Part shown: one piece after another, positions 35,657-43,601 of the stretch
How positions within the stretch are numbered: the stretch's first letter is position 1
Layout: each line of letters starts with the position of its first letter
DNA from: Hymenobacter tibetensis
GTDB taxonomy: Bacteria; Bacteroidota; Bacteroidia; Cytophagales; Hymenobacteraceae
Length of the DNA stretch: 64,000 nt
Direction of reading: 5' to 3'
NCBI RefSeq assembly: GCF_022827545.1
Contig: NZ_CP094669.1
Location: 2,384,001 to 2,448,000, forward strand
The notes under the pieces: model-generated
Database searches by the model: none
The model's input: the letters and a program-made list of their open reading frames with translations, nothing else
What the model was told of the DNA's origin: nothing
Made by a program: the position numbers and the translations under genes

Positions 35657-38600
35657 CTATCCTGAAACCAACTCCAAAACGAATCAGCCCATTTTCAGGC
35701 GACTGTTGGTAGGAGAAAGACAAAGCATACTGGTCGGAGACGGGGGCAAGGTAGAAGCCTGCGCCGTAGCCGTCGTGCCAGCCGCCCGGCGAGGAACCTT
35801 TGTAGTACACGCGGCCCCGGTCGTAGAAGCCGAACACGCCGTAGGAAAAGGGCAGGAACGCTTTCTGGACGCGGCCTATAGCCAGCCGGAGTTCCGTATT
35901 CAGATACAGGCTCGCGTCGCCGGTGAAGCGGTTGCGGTAATAGCCGCGTAGGTTCTCGTTGAGGCCCAGGCTAGTGAACTTGTAGAATGGAATTTCATCG
36001 TCGGGGCCGTAGTTTTTGCCGCCGCCGCCTTTCACTACCAGCGTAACCGGGATGCCGAGGCGAGTCGTGCCGTAGTATTCGGCAAATCCTTGCGTGAGAC
36101 CAAAAAACTGCTGGCCTTGGTTGAGCTGGTAGTAGGAGCTATGGCGAGCGAACAAGCGCACCCCGCGTCGGGCGAAGTTCTGCCGGTCGCGCAAATCCAG
36201 GTCAAAGGTGCCGTTCAGGCCCAGTAGCTGCTGTTTGCTGGTGTTGGGCTGTCGGTCGTCGGTGCCGGGTAGTTGGCCGTTTTGAAGCTGCCCCAGATAG
36301 CTGGTGCTGGAAAAGTCGGAGGTGTATTGCTCGAACGAAGGCCCAACGCGGAATACGCTGCGCTGCAAGAAGGTGCGCTCCGTGAATACATTTACCGTGT
36401 ATCCTTTGTAGCGGGCGCGGTAGTAGTTGTCATTGAACAGGCCTTCGTCTTTCTTGGTGTCGTTGCCGAGGCCAAAGAAGTTGTAGAACGGGAAGTACGC
36501 CCCATAATCCAAGGCGGTACCTACATCCCAACGGCCGAAGGCGTAACGGTAGCGAGAAGCTAGCCCCACCTGGAAGTTGCCGCCCGTGGAGCCGCGCAGG
36601 TTGAAGCTGTACTGGCTGCGGTAGTTGGGCTTACGGAAGCCTTGTCGGTCGAAAGTGACGCCCACACCGGCCCCAAAACCGTCGTTTCTGTTGTAGATGA
36701 GGGTGGCGCTGGGGGAGTAGCCGTTGTATTCGAAAGATTCTCGGTCGTAGCGGTTAACGTCGGGGCGGGTGGAAGTACGGTTGTCACTCTCGGAGCCCAG
36801 CTGCAATTGGGTGTCGGGCACATCGTACACCTTGGTTAGGGCACGCAAGCCACCAGCGCGTGAGTTGTCGGCAATCTGGTCTTTGCCTTCGCCCCCCACC
36901 ACGCGTAGTAAAATGCTCTTATTGGCCGTGCCTGTCACGTTGAACACGTCTTTGCCATCGAGGCCGTACAGGCACACTTCCTGGGTTTCGTCGCGCTTGA
37001 AGGTGCGGTCAAACAGCGGGTCGCCTTTGGCCGTGCCTTCTTCCTTGTCTTTCTTGAACATCTGCACCCGCACGTTGCCATCAGCTAGGCGCGTTACCTC
37101 GAACACCTCGTTCTTGTTGGAGCCCACCACGTCCACGCGCTTGGCCAGCATGAGGTAGTAGTTATCCAAGACCTTCGGTAGCTCCTGGATGCGCGCCTTG
37201 AGCTTGCGGTTCAGGTCGTTGCCGGATAGTGGCATCAGTTCTTGCGGCAGTTGGGCAGTGGCCTCATCAATGGCGGCCGGCGTGAGTCGCTCCTGCATAT
37301 AGCGCCCTATTTCTTGCCATTGCTCCCGCGTCAGAGACTGAAGTAGAAAACGGTCTAGGTCTTTGGCTGGCCAGTTCAGGCTCTTGAGGTCGTGGAAGTT
37401 GGCTTGAAAATCTTCGATGCTGCCTACAGCCCACTCGCGGTTGGCCAGGTACGTCAGCAGCCCGTTCCAGAGCGTGAAGGCCTGGTCCCGGTCGCGGGGT
37501 ATGGGTTTGTAGATGGTTTTCTTGCCCTGCTTGTAGCCAGCCCACTTCCAGTTGTCTTCGTGCTTGCCGAAGTCGGCCACCAGCATGTCGAAAGCACGGG
37601 CTCTGCCAAACGCTACATCGTCAATGCGGTTGTCGTTGTCTTTGTAGAGCTGCCGGAAAAAGCTGAAAGAACGCCGTACCTCGTCGGCACCCCCGAAACC
37701 TGCTAGGTTGGCTTTGGGGTCTTTGGGGCTGTCTTCTAGGGTCCCCAACATCCCGGCGTAGTCTTGGCGGTAGGGGCCAAGCTGATTGTTGTCGGGCAAT
37801 ACAAACAAGCTCGGCCGGGCGTGCAGGATGTCGGTTTTGTCGAGCATCGAACTGATAACCAACGCCGAGTAGGGGTGCGCCGTGGGGGTGATACCGCGCA
37901 GGATATCGGCGGCCACCGAGTTTTGCAGCTCGGGCGGCAGAATCTTGGTTACGTCCTTGTCCACGGAGCGAAACACGTATTCCGAAGAGTCGGCGGCAAT
38001 GACCTTAAGCGAAGTGGTCTGGCGTCCGCCGCCTCGCCCAAAGGGCCGTAACCCGCCCTTCTCGGCATCTAGGTTGAGGGTGCGTACCTGCACCGGCTGC
38101 GTCCAGGAGCTGCGGTAGCCAGGACCCAGAAAAAAACGAGCCGAGCCTGAACCGGCATATTGTGGCCCCGCTGCCACCGTTTGGGTGGGTTGAAACGGCG
38201 AATCCGGCTTAACCTGGGCTACTCCTTTCACGGCCGTAGGGCACTCCGGAATGTAGGAGTTGACGGGCACACCTGGTAGGCGCGGTTCCTGGCAGGCCGA
38301 TTGGAACAGCGTGCTAGCATACGACTCCTGCACTGTGGTGCCTGCCGCATCGAAAGAGTAGAAGCGCGCCTTTACCGTGCCATCAGCGAAATATTCCAGC
38401 TTGGAAAACCCTTCTTCTGCCTTGTTGTACAATGCCTGCCCGCCCGGTCCGACGTGCTGCTTCTCAGCGAAAGAGCCCGATACGAGGTGGTAGTTGTTGT
38501 CGCGGCGGTTGAGTTGCAAGCTGTAGTCGTGGGCGGCGGCGTACACAGCGCCGGGATGGTCGCGCAGGGTGTTCAGCAATTCCTTGCTGTACTCCTGGTA

Positions 38601-39380
38601 GGCGGGGTAAGCGAGGTCGCGCGGGGTGCCCACGTTCTGGCGATACGCCGCGTAAATGGTTCCAAATACCGGCGGTAGCAAGTGGCGGCTCAAGGGCTGG
38701 CTGCCCCCGTATACGCCGTTGCTGATGACGGGCTGATGCCCCAGGAGCAGCACGTTCTTGTCTTTGGTGTCGTCGAGCAGGTCTTGGAGTTGCTCCCGGA
38801 ATTCCTGCTGGGTAAGAGTTTTGCAATCCGTATCCGGGGCTTCGGGGCGGTGGAACGGATGGGTGAACCATGGCGTGTTGAGAGCCACGAGGCGCACGTT
38901 GGGGGCCACGTCCACTACTTCAGGACCCGGGCAGCCACCCGTAGGCACGAAGGCATTTTGACCAGGCAGCCGCTTTTCAATGTACTCTTCCAGGCGGCGC
39001 ACCCGCTTCAACCCGTCGCGGCCGGAATTGGCCCAGTCCCGGTCGCCGGGCACGAAGTAGATTCGGCCATTCGGCAAGCCGCGTACCAAGGCTAGCAGGG
39101 CATCAACGCGGGCCGTTTCGTTGCTGCGCGTTGAATCCTGTTTGGAGCCTAGACCGGCGGGCCCTACTACGTCGCCGAGGTGAACCACGGTGAAGGTGCC
39201 GGCCTGTTGTTCCAAACTCTTACGGAGGGCTTGCAGATGAGCCGTTGGTAGGTCGGCAGTGGCCGTGTTGCCGAGCAGGTAAACTGTGTGAGTGGCCTGC
39301 TGAACGGACTGAGCTTGCGCTGAAAGTGCCGTATTGAGGCCAAGAGCAGCCAGCAGCAGCCAGCGTAGGTGTGAATGCAT
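35649..39380 (-). CDS. Metallophosphoesterase fused to outer-membrane barrel
   Basis: 1243 residues. Signal peptide (HLRWLLLAALGLNTALSAQA). Residues about 30-330 are a calcineurin-like phosphoesterase: VVHLGDVVGP, VPGDRDW in place of the usual GNHD, LLGHQPV and the AAAHDYSLQL site. A middle part (about 400-850) has no obvious motif but includes DILHARPSLFVLPDN and KKTIYKPIPRDRDQAF. The last ~350 residues look like a BamA/TamA-type beta-barrel (bacterial surface antigen: GFGAGVGVTFDRQGFRKPNY, DLRDRQNFARRGVRLFARH, YRNRFTGDASLYLNTELR) ending FGVGFRIDN. A surface-anchored phosphoesterase is implied; substrate unknown. Confidence 0.88.
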   Translation of the reverse strand: MHSHLRWLLLAALGLNTALSAQAQSVQQATHTVYLLGNTATADLPTAHLQALRKSLEQQAGTFTVVHLGDVVGPAGLGSKQDSTRSNETARVDALLALVRGLPNGRIYFVPGDRDWANSGRDGLKRVRRLEEYIEKRLPGQNAFVPTGGCPGPEVVDVAPNVRLVALNTPWFTHPFHRPEAPDTDCKTLTQQEFREQLQDLLDDTKDKNVLLLGHQPVISNGVYGGSQPLSRHLLPPVFGTIYAAYRQNVGTPRDLAYPAYQEYSKELLNTLRDHPGAVYAAAHDYSLQLNRRDNNYHLVSGSFAEKQHVGPGGQALYNKAEEGFSKLEYFADGTVKARFYSFDAAGTTVQESYASTLFQSACQEPRLPGVPVNSYIPECPTAVKGVAQVKPDSPFQPTQTVAAGPQYAGSGSARFFLGPGYRSSWTQPVQVRTLNLDAEKGGLRPFGRGGGRQTTSLKVIAADSSEYVFRSVDKDVTKILPPELQNSVAADILRGITPTAHPYSALVISSMLDKTDILHARPSLFVLPDNNQLGPYRQDYAGMLGTLEDSPKDPKANLAGFGGADEVRRSFSFFRQLYKDNDNRIDDVAFGRARAFDMLVADFGKHEDNWKWAGYKQGKKTIYKPIPRDRDQAFTLWNGLLTYLANREWAVGSIEDFQANFHDLKSLNWPAKDLDRFLLQSLTREQWQEIGRYMQERLTPAAIDEATAQLPQELMPLSGNDLNRKLKARIQELPKVLDNYYLMLAKRVDVVGSNKNEVFEVTRLADGNVRVQMFKKDKEEGTAKGDPLFDRTFKRDETQEVCLYGLDGKDVFNVTGTANKSILLRVVGGEGKDQIADNSRAGGLRALTKVYDVPDTQLQLGSESDNRTSTRPDVNRYDRESFEYNGYSPSATLIYNRNDGFGAGVGVTFDRQGFRKPNYRSQYSFNLRGSTGGNFQVGLASRYRYAFGRWDVGTALDYGAYFPFYNFFGLGNDTKKDEGLFNDNYYRARYKGYTVNVFTERTFLQRSVFRVGPSFEQYTSDFSSTSYLGQLQNGQLPGTDDRQPNTSKQQLLGLNGTFDLDLRDRQNFARRGVRLFARHSSYYQLNQGQQFFGLTQGFAEYYGTTRLGIPVTLVVKGGGGKNYGPDDEIPFYKFTSLGLNENLRGYYRNRFTGDASLYLNTELRLAIGRVQKAFLPFSYGVFGFYDRGRVYYKGSSPGGWHDGYGAGFYLAPVSDQYALSFSYQQSPENGLIRFGVGFRIDN

Positions 39381-39459
39381 ACGAAATGAACTGGGTGCCT
39401 GCGGAGCAGGATTCAGGCAAAAAGTTTAATCTTAATTTAATTTGCCTCTTTTAACCTCA

Positions 39460-40011
39460 TCAGCGCCCTAAAGGTTGGCGCCAAGGCCTCACGCTTCTGT
39501 TCAATAACAACAGCAGCAAGCAGGGCAGGCCCACCCAAACTACTTCGCTACTCAAGACGCGCAATGCCCGTTCGCCGGCAAAATTGCGAATGCCAATAGG
39601 AGATACCTGAATAGGGCGAAAACCGAAGAAGTAGCGCTGCACGTTGAACGGGCTGAAAAATGCTACCCCTAGGCCGCCCGTCGTCATGGCATCCAGTATA
39701 CCATGCGACGCGGTAGCTAGAAACAACAGCACCCATAGCCGCCCGAGTGACGGAGCAGTGGCAGGGCGCCGCATACCATACAAGCTCGTCAGCAGAGAAG
39801 CCACTACAGCAGCAGCGAGAAAGGAGTGGGTCAGGCCACGGTGCCCCCACAAGCCGGCATACGGAACCTGAAATTTAAACCCGACAACGTCCGCATCGGG
39901 CAGGAAGGCGCAGGCTGCCGCCACCACCCACCAGCGCCAGTGGCGTCGTTCGGGAAGCAGGAGTACACCCAACGTTGCGCCAAGCGCTGTATGCCCGAAA
40001 ACAGAAGCCAT
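39460..40011 (-). CDS. YdjM-like membrane-bound metal-dependent hydrolase
   Basis: 183 residues with four or five hydrophobic segments. Conserved polar motifs of the YdjM/DUF457 family: GHTALG near the N-terminus, FLPDADVV, GHRGLTHSF and SHGILDAMTTGG, where His and Asp in the membrane are thought to bind a metal. Substrate unknown; the family is often simply called inner-membrane hydrolase. It lies 22 bp downstream of the M23 peptidase gene on the same strand, and the barrel gene follows 79 bp further, so a shared transcript is possible. Confidence 0.88.
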   Translation of the reverse strand: MASVFGHTALGATLGVLLLPERRHWRWWVVAAACAFLPDADVVGFKFQVPYAGLWGHRGLTHSFLAAAVVASLLTSLYGMRRPATAPSLGRLWVLLFLATASHGILDAMTTGGLGVAFFSPFNVQRYFFGFRPIQVSPIGIRNFAGERALRVLSSEVVWVGLPCLLLLLLNRSVRPWRQPLGR

Positions 40012-40033
40012 AATTTTAATACAGAAGGAAACA

Positions 40034-41410
40034 CTACTCTACTAATAGCTTTTGTGTAACGGGGCCATAAGTTGTGGGCAACGTAACTAGGTATAAGCCT
40101 GGTACTTCGGGTAATGCCAGTTCAAGCTTGTGGGTTGTAAGCAGCCGTTGGCTGACAACCTGCCCCAACTGGTTGCGGACAACCACCGCGCCGGCGACCG
40201 GAGGAGCTGCCAGCTCTAGGGTAACCTGCCGCCGTGCCGGATTAGGGTACAGCGTAAAGGCTGCTTGCCGGCTGGCTGCCGCCGTAGCCGAAGGGATGCC
40301 AACTGTGAAATTTTGCGTGACTGTACTGCCCTGAAACGTTGCCGTAAACCGCCAGTTGCCAACGGGAGCATTCGTGGGCAGCACGTAGTTCCAGTACCAG
40401 TAAGAAGCAGCATAGTGAGCAGGAGTGATGCTATGCGTCCAAGTGGCAAATACGGTATTATCAGGCCGGTAAACGGTATAGGTGGTCAGCTGGCCCGCCT
40501 GCTGGTCGTGGTAGTAGGCCGCCAAATATATGCGCGCACCGGGCGCAAAGTTGCTGCTGGTGTTGGGCGTGTGAGGAGCCGGGCACGTAGCAAGTACTGG
40601 CGGCGCCGAGTGGGTCATCAGGGTGTTGATGGTGGGCTCATAATAGGGCTTCTGAGTGGCCCAGGAGGTTGCCCCTGGGCTACATGTACCAGCGTAAGGG
40701 TCGATGACGGTGCCATTAGCGGCGTGCACCTCGAAGTGCAGGTGCGGACCGGTGGAACTACCCGAGCTACCGACAGTTCCCAAAAACTCGCCCTGTGCAA
40801 CGCTAGCTCCCACGGCTTTGGTGGTGAGCGAGCCGCTTTTCATATGCCCGTACCAACACACCGATCCGTCGGCGTTCTGCACGTATACGGCGTTCCAGTT
40901 GGCGCTGTTGAAGGCGCAGTTCATGTCGAAATTACCATCCGATTTGGCGATGATAACCCCCGCGGTGGCCGCTACTATTTCAGCCTGCCCGCTGGCCATC
41001 ATATTCATATCAAAAGGCCACAGAAATACGTCAAGGCCCCCATGGTTGTAGCCCGCAGCCGTATCGTAGGTGCGGGTACCACAATTCCAGTCCAGCAGTT
41101 GATTGGGGTAGGCGGCGTTGCGGTCAACGAAGTTGGAAATGCCATAGATGCTGTTGTAGCTGAAGCCAGCTGCTTGCCGCAGGGGCCAGCTGAGCGGCAC
41201 GGTAGCAGGGCGGTTGGCGGGGCCGGGCAGAATACCACGCTGGGTAAGCGTGCGGATGTTAGTGTCCAGCATACTATCAATGCGCGCATGCTGGGTAGGA
41301 GTGAGGCACGCGCCGGGAGTTGGCAGGTAGCTGCCACCACCAGCGGGGGCCACACTCTGCGCACTAGCTGATAGTGCAGTGAAGGCAAGAACAGGTAAAA
41401 ATTGCTTCAT
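40034..41410 (-). CDS. Secreted M23 peptidase with T9SS sorting domain
   Basis: 458 residues from ATG 41410, which starts a signal peptide (MKQFLPVLAFTALSASAQS). The M23 (LytM) zinc site is visible: NHGGLDVFLWP (His and Asp), WYGHM and GPHLHFEVH. A central beta domain follows, and the last ~75 residues are a type IX sorting domain (FTLYPNPARRQVTLELA ... GLYLVTLPTTYGPVTQKLLVE). It cuts glycine-type peptide bonds, in cell walls or other proteins, after export across the outer membrane by T9SS. Likely a bacteriolytic or nutritional protease. Confidence 0.92.
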   Translation of the reverse strand: MKQFLPVLAFTALSASAQSVAPAGGGSYLPTPGACLTPTQHARIDSMLDTNIRTLTQRGILPGPANRPATVPLSWPLRQAAGFSYNSIYGISNFVDRNAAYPNQLLDWNCGTRTYDTAAGYNHGGLDVFLWPFDMNMMASGQAEIVAATAGVIIAKSDGNFDMNCAFNSANWNAVYVQNADGSVCWYGHMKSGSLTTKAVGASVAQGEFLGTVGSSGSSTGPHLHFEVHAANGTVIDPYAGTCSPGATSWATQKPYYEPTINTLMTHSAPPVLATCPAPHTPNTSSNFAPGARIYLAAYYHDQQAGQLTTYTVYRPDNTVFATWTHSITPAHYAASYWYWNYVLPTNAPVGNWRFTATFQGSTVTQNFTVGIPSATAAASRQAAFTLYPNPARRQVTLELAAPPVAGAVVVRNQLGQVVSQRLLTTHKLELALPEVPGLYLVTLPTTYGPVTQKLLVE

Positions 41411-41465
41411 AATATCAAGTAAGAAAAGTGAGTAAGGCAAACAGCTTCTGCGTAGTGAAGCAGAA

Positions 41466-41525
41466 AAGCCTTGCCCGTAATTTATATAAATTGTTTATTG
41501 TATATATAGATTACAGGCAAGGCTT
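41466..41525 (-). terminator. Hairpin after the sirtuin gene
   Basis: AAGCCTTGCC (41466-41475) pairs with GGCAAGGCTT (41516-41525) with further GTAAT/ATTAC pairing inside and an AT-rich loop. Confidence 0.5.
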
Positions 41526-41582
41526 CAGAGGTTGGGCTACTTGCATTGTAGCGCCGCCACCCATTTTGCGAGGTAGGCCCAT

Positions 41583-42281
41583 TCAGCTTTGTGCCAGTAA
41601 CTCCGCTGCTACCCGCGGTACGCCCGTAGTAGCTGGCTCGCTGATGAAATGCAGGTTCGGCCGGCGTAGCAGTGGCGGCTGGTGTGGGTCAATGACGTAA
41701 ATGGGGCAAGTGTTGGGTGCATAATGCACCAAATTAGCGGCTGGGTACACTTGCAAGGAAGTGCCAATCACCAGGAAAATATCGGCCGTGGCCGCCTCAT
41801 CCATAGCCAGCTCCATCAGCGGCACCTGCTCGCCAAACCACACAATGTTCGGGCGGAGCTGGTGACCCTTTTCGCACAACTCGCCCAGCTCAATTCGGTC
41901 GGAATCCATTGGGTACACCAGTTCCTCATGCAACGAACTGCGCGACTCAAACAGCTTGCCGTGCAGGTGCATGACATGAGAGGAACCGGCCCGCTCGTGC
42001 AAGTCATCCACGTTTTGCGTCACGATAACCACGTCGAAATCCTGCTCCAGCGCCACCAGCGCCAAATGACCCGCATTGGGCTGCGCGGCTCGGGCCGCTG
42101 TGCGCCGCTGGTTGTAGAAGTCGAGCACCAGCTCGGGGTTGCGGGCCCAGCCTTCCGGCGAAGCTACGTCTTCCACCCGGTGTCCTTCCCACAGTCCGTC
42201 GGAGCCCCGAAAAGTGGCTAAGCCGCTTTCTGCACTGATGCCTGCCCCCGTGAGGGCCACTAGTTTCTTTCTGTTAGCCAT
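41583..42281 (-). CDS. cobB: NAD-dependent protein deacylase (Sir2 family, class III)
   Basis: 232 residues. Rossmann motifs LTGAGISAESGLATFRGSDGLW, VTQNVDDLHERAG, HLHGKL (catalytic His) and GTSLQVYPAANLV. The FYNQRR stretch has the Tyr and Arg that bind succinyl/malonyl groups in SIRT5/CobB-type enzymes, so desuccinylation is likely as well as deacetylation. The usual four zinc Cys are not all there: only one (LCEKGH) is seen in the zinc-module region (SSLHEELVYPMDSDRIELGE). Cytoplasmic. Followed by its own hairpin; upstream neighbour is the DUF4846 gene. Confidence 0.93.
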   Translation of the reverse strand: MANRKKLVALTGAGISAESGLATFRGSDGLWEGHRVEDVASPEGWARNPELVLDFYNQRRTAARAAQPNAGHLALVALEQDFDVVIVTQNVDDLHERAGSSHVMHLHGKLFESRSSLHEELVYPMDSDRIELGELCEKGHQLRPNIVWFGEQVPLMELAMDEAATADIFLVIGTSLQVYPAANLVHYAPNTCPIYVIDPHQPPLLRRPNLHFISEPATTGVPRVAAELLAQS

Positions 42282-42389
42282 GATAGTATTGCTGATATAG
42301 GTGCACTAAAGCGCGCAAATCTGCTGCTGAGACCATAGATTCACCACATGTAACCCGCGAAATAGCACGCGAGTTGCCCTACTGCCGCA

Positions 42390-43442
42390 TTAATCGAACC
42401 GCCGTAATTCATCTTTGCTGAACGTCCATTCCGGCGTGTTAAACCGCGCATGGGCAGGAATCACGGCAAACCATACGCCTCCGGCAGCTGCTGCATCCCG
42501 CAACACGTGTATTTGCTGGGCGGGCATGTAGCTTTGAGCTAGGAGCACGTAGCGTTTACCGCTAAGGAGGTGCTCGGCTACGTCTAGCACGAGTACGGCG
42601 TGGCCCGGCGAGCCGCCCCGAATAAATACGTCGCCGGGCTGCACGTTGGCAAGGGGAGTGGGGGTTAGCTCGCGTGCCAAGGATAAGGTGCCAGCGTAAG
42701 TGAAAATTTGATCTAAGTAACGCCGGAAAACAGCATGCGTCGGTTGTTCTATGGCTTTAGGAGCGGGTAGTACCTCGTCACCGTCCACGCGGAAACCGTG
42801 GCCTTTGTACCAATCCGCAAACCGAATATCGTCGCCGCTGGTGAGGTGGAAGTGCACGTGGTCGGGCTTTCTGGAAAACTCGTACTCGCCTCTTAGCCGA
42901 ATAACAGCATCCGCGCATTGCTGTAAGTCCCGGCTGCCAACATCTATGTTCAATATAGCTGCATGAACGGTCTGTGGTTCTTTCAGCTGGCCGTTGTGTA
43001 GATGCACCGCCGTGCCAGCGGGCAGCAACGGTACATAGCGCAGCCACTGTCCGAAGGAACCTGGCTCTACCGTTACGCGCTGGCAACCCGGCGGTACCGC
43101 AAATCGAGCGGCAAGACTGCGCTTAATAGTGTAAGTGCCAGCAGGCAGCCACGGATACTGGTTCGATGGTTGCGAGCGGACACTAGCTTGCGGGTCGTCA
43201 TTGATACATGAGTGACCTTGTGTAAAAATCAAGGCCGCAGACAGCAAAGTAGGTAAGAGCAGAAAGCGCACTAAGAATACAATAAGTAAGTGTTGAAAGC
43301 TCGTGCCACGCAAGCAGGAGAAGCATGCGTGGCGCAATAACGGCAGCTTGCAGGATTTAGCATATAAAATAGACGCTATACTATCTACAAGGTGATTAGA
43401 AGAGGGGCCCCCAGAGTTAGCCTGCTGCCTATGCTCTTCCAT
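42390..43442 (-). CDS. DUF4846 protein
   Basis: 350 residues as opened from ATG 43442; residues 1-75 before the mature domain include a hydrophobic segment (LIVFLVRFLLLPTLLSAALIF, about 53-73), probably a signal anchor, so the true start may be somewhat later. The body matches DUF4846: LDIDVGxRDLQQCADAVIRLRGEY-type segment (NIDVGSRDLQQCADAVIRL), HVHFHLTSGDDIRFADWYKG, FTYAGTLSLARE, GDVFIRGGSPGHAVLVLDVAE and LLAQSYMPAQQIHVLRD. The GSPGHAV and QSYMPAQ stretches with conserved His and Gln suggest a papain/NlpC-like fold, but activity is unproven. Exported; function unknown. Confidence 0.85.
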   Translation of the reverse strand: MEEHRQQANSGGPSSNHLVDSIASILYAKSCKLPLLRHACFSCLRGTSFQHLLIVFLVRFLLLPTLLSAALIFTQGHSCINDDPQASVRSQPSNQYPWLPAGTYTIKRSLAARFAVPPGCQRVTVEPGSFGQWLRYVPLLPAGTAVHLHNGQLKEPQTVHAAILNIDVGSRDLQQCADAVIRLRGEYEFSRKPDHVHFHLTSGDDIRFADWYKGHGFRVDGDEVLPAPKAIEQPTHAVFRRYLDQIFTYAGTLSLARELTPTPLANVQPGDVFIRGGSPGHAVLVLDVAEHLLSGKRYVLLAQSYMPAQQIHVLRDAAAAGGVWFAVIPAHARFNTPEWTFSKDELRRFD

Positions 43443-43544
43443 TCGTGCCTCTCACATAAGGCAACTGAACGGCGTTCTGAGTTAACTCCAAGACAAGACA
43501 ACGTTTCGAAGTGCTCTTATAGGGTTGATGTGCCTATATGCGCA

Positions 43545-43581
43545 TAAAAAAACCGGCCTGCCGATTACTCAGCAGGCCGGT
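43545..43581 (-). terminator. topA terminator
   Basis: ACCGGCCTGC (43552-43561) / GCAGGCCGGT (43572-43581); on the minus strand a T7 run follows. Confidence 0.85.
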
Positions 43582-43601
43582 AATAGTGAAATCTTGAAGC
43601 G

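Noticed and set aside
40265..41371. Rightward 368-codon frame opposite the M23 peptidase
   Set aside because: Arg/Val-rich shadow without motifs; the peptidase zinc motifs and sorting domain are on the minus strand.
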